A stretch of DNA of 8,512 bases from Cyclobacteriaceae bacterium (GTDB taxonomy: Bacteria > Bacteroidota > Bacteroidia > Cytophagales > Cyclobacteriaceae). Position 1 is the first letter of the stretch. Every line of letters begins with the position of its first letter. The translations under genes were made by a program, and so were the position numbers. The stretch covers positions 1-8,512 of the forward strand of contig JAOUKJ010000151.1 of assembly GCA_029882675.1 (NCBI GenBank). Direction: 5' to 3'. Positions 1 through 6,144 of the stretch are shown one piece after another. Under the pieces are notes generated by a model that was given only the letters and a program-made list of their open reading frames with translations, was not told the origin of the DNA and did not search any database.

Positions 1-166
1 GTCCCTTCTTGTCAATCACAAGCGCATAGCCATTATTGAACTGCTGAACGCTTTGGTATTTAGGTTTTATGTAGATGCCCTTTATATCATCCTTATAGCC
101 CCATTTTCCCCGATCAAACCCATTATACTGGTGGAAATCAAAGCCGAAAATATAAAACAGCTCCAT
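1..166 (-). CDS. WG-repeat protein, N-terminal part (cut by left edge)
   Basis: The minus strand is open from an ATG at 166 to the window edge, giving 55 residues. They contain a recognisable WG (KWG) repeat: GKWGY at residues 20-24, then a stretch ending IKPKYQSVQQFNNGYALV, then DKKG at the edge where the next unit would begin. WG repeats are short beta-rich units found in tandem in many Bacteroidota proteins; their binding partner is generally unknown. No signal peptide or membrane segment is visible in the first 19 residues. In-frame TAA and TAG codons lie immediately upstream of the ATG, so it is the earliest possible start in this frame. I see no Bacteroidetes-type promoter or Shine-Dalgarno sequence before it, so a 5'-truncated remnant cannot be excluded. 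The gene is divergent from the prpE-like gene. Confidence 0.6.
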   Translation of the reverse strand, partial: MELFYIFGFDFHQYNGFDRGKWGYKDDIKGIYIKPKYQSVQQFNNGYALVIDKKG

Positions 167-260
167 GCCCTATTAGTCGTTGTAGAAAATGTCGCTCTTT
201 TTCAACGTCCAGATCGGTTCCGATAATTACAGTGAGTCAGCCCCTGATGGAAAATCTAGA

Positions 261-292
261 TTGGAGAATTATACCCGGTCTGTATATCTTTG
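261..292 (+). promoter_or_regulatory. Bacteroidetes-type promoter candidate for the prpE-like gene
   Basis: TTG at 261-263 and TATCTTTG at 285-292 match the -33 (TTG/TTTG) and -7 (TAnnTTTG) elements used by the primary sigma factor of Bacteroidota, with a 21-base spacer. Transcription would begin near 299, leaving a leader of roughly 24 bases before the ATG at 323. The rest of the 167-322 intergenic region shows no other clear element; I found no equally good minus-strand promoter for the WG-repeat gene. This is a pattern match only. Confidence 0.55.
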
Positions 293-322
293 TCCTTTGA
301 ATAGCAAAGCGACTAACAGATC

Positions 323-1147
323 ATGTATAAAAACACACCGATGGAAAAAAAGGGGAAGGCCGGCCCGTTTGAAAATGACGGGACAAAACAAAAAGGCTCC
401 TTCGATATCATTGGCGATGTGCATGGTTGTTTTGATGAGTTGGTATCACTCCTGGGCCGGTTGGGCCATCATGTTGAAACCATTGACTACGACCTGATTC
501 GTTTTGGCTACAAAGTTACCAGTGTCCATGACCGCCTGTTGGTCTTTGTCGGTGACCTGGTGGATCGCGGGCCGGCCTCACCTGCTGTACTCAAGCTGGT
601 CATGGGTATGGTCAATAATGGTCAGGCCCTGTGTGTACCGGGAAACCACGACTGGCAATATTACAAGCTACTTTGTGGAATGGACATTCCCCTGGCATAT
701 GGCCTGGACAAGACGGTAGAACAAATGCTATCTGAAACCCGGCATTTTAAAGGCCTTGTCAAGGCATTTTTCGAAGGACTACCGGGACATTTGATGCTGG
801 ATGACGGAAAGTTAATGGTTGTACATGCCGGATTAAGGCAGGAATTTCATGGCATTCATACCGCTGAGGTAAAGCATAAATGCATGTACGGGGAAACCAC
901 CGGAGAGGTCGATGAGTATGGTTTGTCGGTTCGCTACGACTGGGCGGCCAATTACAAGGGCAGGGTGTTTGTTGTCTATGGCCATACATCCGTTGCTGAA
1001 CCCCGCCTGCTCAGCAACAGCATAGATATTGATACCGGCTGTGTCTATGGGGGAAAGCTGACGGCATACCGGTATCCCGAAGGTGAAATAGTAAGTGTAC
1101 CTGCATTGAAGGCCTGGGGCAGACCGGTGAGGGCCATTGGCCGTTAG
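323..1147 (+). CDS. prpE: PrpE-type metallophosphoesterase (bis(5'-nucleosyl)-tetraphosphatase-like)
   Basis: A calcineurin-like phosphoesterase of 274 residues with the whole motif set: GDVHG (D32, H34), GDLVDRGP (D78, R82), GNHD (N108, H109), HAG (H168) and GHT (H221). These residues form the two-metal catalytic centre in this family. The C-terminal half, with YGETTGE, YDWAANYKG, VVYGHTSV and DIDTGCVYGGKLTA, closely resembles Bacillus PrpE, a cytoplasmic asymmetric Ap4A hydrolase that also has reported protein phosphatase activity; I judge this from memory of that protein. The catalytic domain begins near residue 27, so the first 26 residues are a charged extension not needed for the fold. 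An ATG at 341 is an alternative start giving MEKKGKAG. There is no signal peptide. A Bacteroidetes-type promoter lies just upstream, and the gene looks monocistronic. The phosphatase domain of bacterial polynucleotide kinase-phosphatases is related, but no kinase domain is present here. Confidence 0.85.
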   Translation: MYKNTPMEKKGKAGPFENDGTKQKGSFDIIGDVHGCFDELVSLLGRLGHHVETIDYDLIRFGYKVTSVHDRLLVFVGDLVDRGPASPAVLKLVMGMVNNGQALCVPGNHDWQYYKLLCGMDIPLAYGLDKTVEQMLSETRHFKGLVKAFFEGLPGHLMLDDGKLMVVHAGLRQEFHGIHTAEVKHKCMYGETTGEVDEYGLSVRYDWAANYKGRVFVVYGHTSVAEPRLLSNSIDIDTGCVYGGKLTAYRYPEGEIVSVPALKAWGRPVRAIGR

Positions 1148-1164
1148 CATCCGGTACGAATATC

Positions 1165-1419
1165 TCAGGACTTAAGTCCCTTCTCCCTCAGCACACCCAC
1201 TACCTCAAATTTCCCGAGCACACTCAGGGTATGCGGGGCATCTGCCACCTCATCATGGAGTTCCTGACCGGCCCAGTGTTCATAATGCATGCCGTTGCGC
1301 CAGAGGTAGCTGCGCGTTACGTCATAGATCTTACCATGGGCCGCAATCCAGACCTCTTCCCGGTCCTGTCCGTTGCGCAGGGCCAGTTGTGCCACCGTAT
1401 ATTCCTTCAGCCCGGTCAT
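1165..1419 (-). CDS. Small cytochrome b5-like heme/steroid-binding domain protein
   Basis: An 84-residue single-domain protein. The pattern Y7-T8-x-x-x-L12, then AAHGKIYDVTRSYLW at 26-40, HYEHWAGQEL at 45-54, APH at 61-63 and a terminal KFEVVGVL matches the short prokaryotic cytochrome b5-like family (predicted heme/steroid-binding proteins). H48 and H63 are the likely axial heme ligands by position, but the classical HPGG loop of eukaryotic cytochrome b5 is replaced by HWAG, as is usual in this short family. No signal peptide or membrane segment is visible, so it is probably cytoplasmic. It is the second gene of a minus-strand pair: its ATG overlaps the stop codon of the RDD gene (ATGA), which suggests translational coupling. 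Heme binding is inferred, and binding of another small ligand is possible. Confidence 0.8.
   Translation of the reverse strand: MTGLKEYTVAQLALRNGQDREEVWIAAHGKIYDVTRSYLWRNGMHYEHWAGQELHDEVADAPHTLSVLGKFEVVGVLREKGLKS
1168..1179. repeat. Perfect 12-base palindrome at the convergent gene ends
   Basis: GGACTTAAGTCC is a perfect palindrome lying on the last four sense codons (GLKS) of the cytochrome b5-like gene, 20 bases after the end of the prpE-like gene. There is no loop and no T-run on either side, so it is a poor intrinsic terminator. It is the only inverted repeat I noticed in the convergent junction, which otherwise has just 17 noncoding bases. Confidence 0.3.
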
Positions 1420-2126
1420 CGGGAAGTGAGGTGGTTATAGTCTTTTTTGATGGTATGCAAAAACTTGATGGGAGGCATGTCCGTGCTGATGCCCATCTTT
1501 TTTTTCAGGGCCTCAGCCAATACCATGGCCGGCTCATTATTGGCCAGCTTCAGGTTTACCTCCAATGCCCGGGCAATGAGATCCATGTCTTTGTCCGTAA
1601 GCCTGATCACCTCCTGAAACTCCGGTGCATAGTCATCTTCAAAGCGTTCTTTCAAAGGACTGGCAGCCATACGTGCCTGCTTTGTCAGTTTGATCACCGT
1701 TGTGCCTGCCGCCAGATCACCCAGCCGCTGTCCTTTCCCGGTGATCAGATAGGTTACAATAGCCACTGCCCCATACATCCCAATGAAATTGTCAATGGGG
1801 CGGAGCACCCAGCGTATGAGATAAGCCCCCAGTGAAGGACGGGATCCGTCGAGCTTTATCACCTTGATGTTCATCTGCCGTTTGCCAATGCTCTGCCCGT
1901 CCATAAACACTTCACAGAGCAGGTGGTAAAGTAAAAAAGGGATGAATATAATAACGTAGGGCACATAGCTGTTTACATCATTGGTCGTGAGAACCATGAC
2001 ACACAGAAACAAATACGCCATCAACACCAGGTAATCGATGATGAAGGCTACTATCCGGTCACCCAGACTGGCGATTTTGTAGTCTATGAGTACATTTTGA
2101 GACGTGCGGACTTTTACACTTTGCAT
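1416..2126 (-). CDS. RDD-family membrane protein with C-terminal cytoplasmic extension
   Basis: A 236-residue protein with the RDD signature: LGDRIVAFIIDYL at 21-33 (R24, D31), GQSIGKRQMNIKVI at 77-90, RWVLRPID at 105-112 and GQRLGDLAAGTTVI at 133 onward. Hydrophobic helices lie at about 25-46, 55-74 and 114-129. RDD proteins are small inner-membrane proteins, mostly of unknown function, with some proposed to be ion transporters or antiporters. After the domain comes a soluble tail of about 90 charged residues (150-236), which I recall as common in Bacteroidota members. The ATG at 2126 gives a start typical of the family. In the layout I associate with this phylum, RDD is divergent from SpoIIM and the MoxR run; here the dipeptidase lies between them. 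It overlaps the downstream cytochrome b5-like gene by ATGA. I found no convincing promoter for it. Confidence 0.88.
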   Translation of the reverse strand: MQSVKVRTSQNVLIDYKIASLGDRIVAFIIDYLVLMAYLFLCVMVLTTNDVNSYVPYVIIFIPFLLYHLLCEVFMDGQSIGKRQMNIKVIKLDGSRPSLGAYLIRWVLRPIDNFIGMYGAVAIVTYLITGKGQRLGDLAAGTTVIKLTKQARMAASPLKERFEDDYAPEFQEVIRLTDKDMDLIARALEVNLKLANNEPAMVLAEALKKKMGISTDMPPIKFLHTIKKDYNHLTSR

Positions 2127-2150
2127 GCGGAATAATAATACTTATATTTC
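2120..2150 (+). promoter_or_regulatory. Bacteroidetes-type promoter candidate for the dipeptidase-MoxR run
   Basis: TTTG at 2120-2123, a 19-base spacer, and TATATTTC at 2143-2150 match the -33 / TAnnTTTG pattern with one mismatch in the last base. Transcription would begin near 2157, before both possible dipeptidase starts (2176 and 2191). The -33 element lies inside the first codons of the divergent RDD gene. Because the genes after it are separated by 15 bases or less, it could drive the whole run to the right edge. Confidence 0.45.
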
Positions 2151-2190
2151 AAGCTTCAAAACTGTACGCAATCTAATGAGAAAATTTAAA

Positions 2191-3450
2191 ATGAAGACCA
2201 TTTTTTACCTGATCGCCTTTTCTGTACTGATCATTTCATGCAGCCGGTCAGCCGGAGAAGGGGAGGTACAACAAAAAGAAAGCCCCAAAACCCTGACAGA
2301 TGATGAACTCCGGTTACTGGCCGATTCGCTGGCCCACCAATATATCATTACAGATGGCCATGTTGATCTGCCCTTTCGCCTGAAAGCACGTAATTTCAGG
2401 CTGGTAAAAGAATTGCTAGGTATCCCCATTGAAACAGAAGATGGGGACTTTGACTTTGTCCGCGCGAAAAAAGGCGGGCTGGATGCCCCTTTTATGTCGA
2501 TTTATATTCCTTCCCGTTATCAGGAGACCGGGGGCGCAAAAGAGCTTGCCGACTCCCTGATCAATATGGTGCAGGGGATTATTGTTGCGCATCCGGATAA
2601 GTTTGGGGAAGGGCGTACACCGCAACAGGTCGATGAAAATTTTGCAGCCGGTAAGGTTTCCCTGCCGCTGGGCATGGAAAACGGGGCTCCCATCGGCGAC
2701 GACCTGGCCAATGTGAAGTATTTCTTTGACCGGGGGATCCGGTACATCACCCTCACCCATGGCAAAGACAATAAGATATGCGACTCTTCCTACGATGACC
2801 AGTACACCTGGAACGGCCTGAGCCCTTTTGGCCGGGAGGTGGTCAAAGAAATGAACAAGGTAGGCATCATGGTGGATGTATCACATATTTCAGACAGCAG
2901 TTTTTATGATGTGATGGATATCACTGAAGCACCTGTGATTGCCAGTCATTCCTCCTGCCGCCATTTTACACCGGGCTGGGAGCGCAACATGTCGGACGAC
3001 ATGATTAAAAAATTAAAAGACAATGGAGGGGTAATCCAGATCAACTTTGGATCCTCTTTCCTCGATTCGGCAGTAGTAGAGGTCAACAGCATCAACAGGG
3101 CAAAACTGCGGGCCATTCTGGATGAGCACAACCTGGATGCGCGTGATTCAGCGGCCGCGCCATTGATCGAGGAGTTCAGGCAAAATAATCCTACCCTTTA
3201 TGCCGATGTAGAGCGGGTTGCTGACCACATCGACCATGTAGTTCAGCAAGCTGGTATCGACCACGTGGGCATAGGGTCTGACTATGACGGGGTGGGGGAT
3301 ACCCTCCCCACCGGACTGAAAGATGTTTCGCAGTACCCCAACCTCATTTATGTTTTGTTGAAAAGGGGATACAGCCCGCAGGACATTGAAAAGGTCTGTT
3401 ATAAAAACGTATGGCGTGTGTGGAACAAAGTATTGGAAATTGCACAATAA
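2191..3450 (+). CDS. M19-family membrane dipeptidase, predicted lipoprotein
   Basis: A zinc dipeptidase of the M19 (renal dipeptidase) family, 419 residues from the ATG at 2191. The binuclear zinc site is complete: H57-x-D59 in DGHVDLP, E163 in GMENG, H232 in DVSH and H253 in SHSS; D364 in GSDYDG matches the conserved acidic residue near the C-terminus. The N-terminus is a lipoprotein signal, a hydrophobic stretch ending I-I-S-C with C17 as the lipid anchor, so the enzyme should sit in the envelope. The residues after C17 (SRSAGEGE) are not an obvious surface-export signal. An in-frame ATG at 2176 adds MRKFK and is a reasonable alternative; an ATG at 2104 would overlap the divergent RDD gene and spoil the signal peptide. 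M19 enzymes cleave dipeptides, some containing D-residues, so wall-peptide turnover or nutrient peptides are both plausible. The SpoIIM gene follows after 15 bases. Confidence 0.92.
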   Translation: MKTIFYLIAFSVLIISCSRSAGEGEVQQKESPKTLTDDELRLLADSLAHQYIITDGHVDLPFRLKARNFRLVKELLGIPIETEDGDFDFVRAKKGGLDAPFMSIYIPSRYQETGGAKELADSLINMVQGIIVAHPDKFGEGRTPQQVDENFAAGKVSLPLGMENGAPIGDDLANVKYFFDRGIRYITLTHGKDNKICDSSYDDQYTWNGLSPFGREVVKEMNKVGIMVDVSHISDSSFYDVMDITEAPVIASHSSCRHFTPGWERNMSDDMIKKLKDNGGVIQINFGSSFLDSAVVEVNSINRAKLRAILDEHNLDARDSAAAPLIEEFRQNNPTLYADVERVADHIDHVVQQAGIDHVGIGSDYDGVGDTLPTGLKDVSQYPNLIYVLLKRGYSPQDIEKVCYKNVWRVWNKVLEIAQ

Positions 3451-3465
3451 TCGTAACTTTACCGG

Positions 3466-4452
3466 ATGCGAAGAGCCGCTTTTGTAAAAAATAATCAACA
3501 GCGCTGGAAACAGTTTGAAGACGTTGTACAGGGACGGTTGAAGGTAAATCCCGACAAACTGGCCGAACTTTTTATTCAGGTGACGGATGATCTCGCATAT
3601 TCCAACACCCAATATCCGGATTCCGACACAACCACATACCTCAACAACCTGGCTTCCCGGCTACATTTAGAGATATACCGCAATAAAAAAGAAGATAAGA
3701 CAAGGATAATCACCTTCTGGACAGAAGAGCTGCCCCTGGTTCTTTACCGTACCCGAAAGCCGCTGTTGTATTCCCTGATTATTTTCTTGCTGGCAGCAGC
3801 AATAGGTGCGGTATCAGCAGCCAATGACGAAACTTTTGTCAGGCTTATCCTGAGCGATCAATACGTGGATATGACCTTGGAAAATATTGAAAAAGGTGAA
3901 CCCATGGGCGTATATGGAAGTATGGCCCGGGCAGATATGTTTTTTGCCATTACCCTGAATAACATTATGGTGTCTTTTCGCACCTTTATCTGGGGTGGGT
4001 TTCTGGGACCCATGCCATTATTTGTATTCCTTTCTTTCGGAACCGGATTTATTCTGCTCCAAAACGGCATTATGCTGGGGGCCTTTCAGTACTTTTTCTT
4101 CACGAAAGGCCTGCTCATGGAATCAGCACTTATTATCTGGTTGCATGGCACCATTGAAATCTCCTCCATCATCATTGCCGGTGGTGCGGGTATCCTGGCG
4201 GGAAACAGTCTGTTATTTCCGGGTACTTATTCCAGGCTGGAATCCTTTAAACACGGCCTGCGCGATGGAATAAAAATAATTATCGGGCTGGTACCCCTGT
4301 TTATTCTTGCCGGATTTATCGAGTCGTTCGTTACGCGGTTGTTTGAAATGCCTCTCATACTAAAAGTTTTAATCATTCTCGGGTCGTTGGCTTTTGTTGT
4401 ATTCTATTTTATTATTTATCCACGGAAAGTATATTTAAAACATGGAAAATAA
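3466..4452 (+). CDS. SpoIIM-like (stage II sporulation protein M family) membrane protein
   Basis: A 328-residue integral membrane protein of the SpoIIM / DUF95 family. About 98 soluble residues (MRRAAFVKNNQQRWKQFE and onward) precede helices at about 100-119, 174-191, 195-212, 221-246, 272-293 and 301-321. The family hallmark HGTIE (H227, G228, E231) sits at the start of the fourth helix. In Bacillus, SpoIIM belongs to the engulfment complex that acts on peptidoglycan, but Bacteroidota do not sporulate and their homologues have no established role; the name reflects homology only. The gene starts 15 bases after the dipeptidase and its last 11 bases overlap the next gene, so it is very probably part of one transcript. 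Confidence 0.88.
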   Translation: MRRAAFVKNNQQRWKQFEDVVQGRLKVNPDKLAELFIQVTDDLAYSNTQYPDSDTTTYLNNLASRLHLEIYRNKKEDKTRIITFWTEELPLVLYRTRKPLLYSLIIFLLAAAIGAVSAANDETFVRLILSDQYVDMTLENIEKGEPMGVYGSMARADMFFAITLNNIMVSFRTFIWGGFLGPMPLFVFLSFGTGFILLQNGIMLGAFQYFFFTKGLLMESALIIWLHGTIEISSIIIAGGAGILAGNSLLFPGTYSRLESFKHGLRDGIKIIIGLVPLFILAGFIESFVTRLFEMPLILKVLIILGSLAFVVFYFIIYPRKVYLKHGK

Positions 4453-5437
4453 AACTTATTTGGCGCTCCAAAGAGAGCGGAATTTTGGTGACAAAATCAA
4501 CGCCACCTTTGAGTTTATTAAGCAAAATTTTAAGCCTTTAATGACGTCCTTGCTGTATATACCAGGACCACTCATCGCCATATCGGCTGTATTTTATGTG
4601 ATGTTTATGGATGACTATTTCAGAAACATTGGTGGGGCAATACAGGGAGGAACCGATTTTTCCTTTGATTTTATCGGCTACATGGTCGCTTTTATGGTTG
4701 TTTCAGGCTTGAGTTATGTTCTCCTTACGGTGGTCATTCTGGAGTATGTCAATATATATAATGAAAGAAAAGATGCTGTTATCTCCGTGGAAGAAGTTTG
4801 GGCCAGGACAAAAAAGAGCTTTTCCGGAGCCTTTGGTGCGACTTTTTTGCTTTTCCTTACCTATATCGCCTTTGTTGGGGTTTTCGGATTCTTTTTCGTG
4901 ATAATGGCCCGGGGGCAGGCGGGGGGTATGGTTGCTTTATCTGCTTTTCTTCTCATTTTTGTCGTTATCTATCTGGTAATAAGCCTTTCCCTTTTCTTTA
5001 ATATCCTGATCAACGAAAAAAGGTCTGTCGGACAATTTATAGAAATATTAAAACGTTGCTTTTTCCTGATCAAGGGAAAATGGTGGAGTACATTCGGACT
5101 TATAATAATCGTTTCGCTGATCAGATCCTCCATTACAGGAATCCTGCAAATACCGGTAGGAGCCTCTCAAATAGCGCAGCTTATACCCGCTATTATGAAC
5201 GAACAAGTGCCCACTGCCGAAATGATCCAACAGGCCCCCTGGCAAATAGCCTACCAGGCCATTGTCTTTATCATTGGCACCCTACTCAATATCATAGTTG
5301 TTGTGGCCATCACTTTTCAGTATTTTAACCTGGTCGAGCGCCGGGAATCAGCTGGCCTGATGGAGCAGATTCGTCAGGTAGGGGATACGGGCACAAAAAG
5401 CAGTACCAACGATGCTGAACATGATGAGGATTATTAG
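4442..5437 (+). CDS. Multi-pass inner-membrane protein of the MoxR cluster, function unknown
   Basis: A 331-residue protein with a short cytoplasmic-looking N-terminus (FGDKINATFEFIKQNFKPL) and about six hydrophobic helices near 35-56, 76-101, 128-152, 160-186, 213-235 and 265-295, ending in a hydrophilic acidic tail (residues 300-331, finishing HDEDY). I see no catalytic motif. The arrangement resembles loosely defined membrane-domain families such as the membrane part of some glycerophosphodiester phosphodiesterases, but I cannot assign it with confidence. Its start overlaps the SpoIIM gene by 11 bases and its end overlaps the DUF4129 gene, so it is translationally linked to both. A protein of this type commonly lies at this place in the Bacteroidota MoxR cluster. 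Confidence 0.8.
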   Translation: MENKTYLALQRERNFGDKINATFEFIKQNFKPLMTSLLYIPGPLIAISAVFYVMFMDDYFRNIGGAIQGGTDFSFDFIGYMVAFMVVSGLSYVLLTVVILEYVNIYNERKDAVISVEEVWARTKKSFSGAFGATFLLFLTYIAFVGVFGFFFVIMARGQAGGMVALSAFLLIFVVIYLVISLSLFFNILINEKRSVGQFIEILKRCFFLIKGKWWSTFGLIIIVSLIRSSITGILQIPVGASQIAQLIPAIMNEQVPTAEMIQQAPWQIAYQAIVFIIGTLLNIIVVVAITFQYFNLVERRESAGLMEQIRQVGDTGTKSSTNDAEHDEDY

Positions 5438-6143
5438 TATTTCAGTCCTTGTTATTATTTTCACAACAGGTACCTCTGCTTTTGGAGGAACAGATGGATC
5501 CTATGATTCCACACAATTAGTACAACGCGTTTTTCCGGAAAACGCACTACAGCAACTGCGCCAGGACGACGATCTCAACTATCCGGTAGAACTGCGTGAA
5601 AAGTCGAGCCTGATGGCCTGGGTATTGGGTTTTTTTGCTTTGCTATACAGTTGGTTTCAAAGTCTGTTCAGCAATACCATTGGAAGTTTTGAAAACTTTA
5701 TGACCCTGCTGTACATCATTTCCGGATCCATTATTTTATACCTGTTTTACCGACTGTTCGTATCAAGGTATGGTGCACTCTTTTCATTTAAAAACTCTTC
5801 CGCACGTATGCCCTACGAGGTAGGCAAAGAAGATATCCACGAAATTAACTTTGCAGAGGAGATACAAAATGCTGTCAATGCCAGTCAGTATGGACTGGCC
5901 GTTCGACTCGTTTACCTCCAGGCGCTAAAAGAACTCTCAGACCACCAACAAATACACTGGGATCCCGGCAAGACCAACCGGCAGTATTATTATGAAATAT
6001 CCAATCAAGAAGTAAAAGGACACTTTCAACAGTTAAGCTACGATTTCAGCTACATCTGGTACGGCCACTTTGAGGCGAAAAAAAACACTTTTGACCGGGC
6101 GCTTGAGCAATTAAACAGTATAACAAAAAACTTAAAGGCCTGA
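5412..6143 (+). CDS. DUF4129 domain membrane protein
   Basis: A 243-residue protein. It begins with a signal peptide-like segment (MMRIISISVLVIIFTTGTSAFG), followed by about 40 polar residues that would be periplasmic, two hydrophobic helices near 67-86 and 97-117, and a C-terminal DUF4129 domain. The domain is recognised by AVRLVYLQALKEL at 163-175, IHWDPGKTNRQYY at 181-193 and a terminal YIWYGHF block. DUF4129 also occurs as the tail of bacterial membrane transglutaminase-like proteins; no transglutaminase domain is present here. Start choice is open: ATGs at 5412, 5421 and 5424 are in frame and all lie inside the preceding gene (overlaps of 26, 17 and 14 bases). The latter two give the cleaner signal peptide. 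Confidence 0.83.
   Translation: MLNMMRIISISVLVIIFTTGTSAFGGTDGSYDSTQLVQRVFPENALQQLRQDDDLNYPVELREKSSLMAWVLGFFALLYSWFQSLFSNTIGSFENFMTLLYIISGSIILYLFYRLFVSRYGALFSFKNSSARMPYEVGKEDIHEINFAEEIQNAVNASQYGLAVRLVYLQALKELSDHQQIHWDPGKTNRQYYYEISNQEVKGHFQQLSYDFSYIWYGHFEAKKNTFDRALEQLNSITKNLKA
6134..6138 (+). promoter_or_regulatory. Shine-Dalgarno-like AAAGG before the DUF4350 gene
   Basis: AAAGG lies in the last codons of the DUF4129 gene, 6 bases before an ATT at 6145 and 9 before an ATT at 6148. Bacteroidota use such sites sparingly, so it is weak evidence, but it does favour initiation here rather than at the ATG at 6193, more than 50 bases away. Confidence 0.3.
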
Positions 6144-6144
6144 C

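Noticed and set aside
295..309. Small inverted repeat CTTTG / CAAAG with a 5-base loop before prpE
   Set aside because: The stem is only five AT-rich base pairs and it straddles the predicted transcription start, so a leader hairpin is unlikely.
1389..1835. Plus-strand open frame of 148 codons opposite the RDD gene
   Set aside because: It is antisense to a clearly conserved RDD-family gene and shows no recognisable domain; a shadow frame.
2104..2190. Upstream ATG at 2104 as the dipeptidase start
   Set aside because: It would overlap the start of the divergent RDD gene and put about 29 polar residues ahead of a clean lipoprotein signal peptide that begins at 2191 (or 2176).
3433..3461. TTG plus TAACTTTA as a promoter for the SpoIIM gene
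   Set aside because: The -7 box lacks the final G and transcription would begin at or after the ATG at 3466; the 15-base gap to the dipeptidase fits co-transcription better.
4429..4438. A TATATTTA box just before the gene at 4442
   Set aside because: No TTG element lies at the right distance, and the site is inside the SpoIIM coding sequence with overlapping genes.
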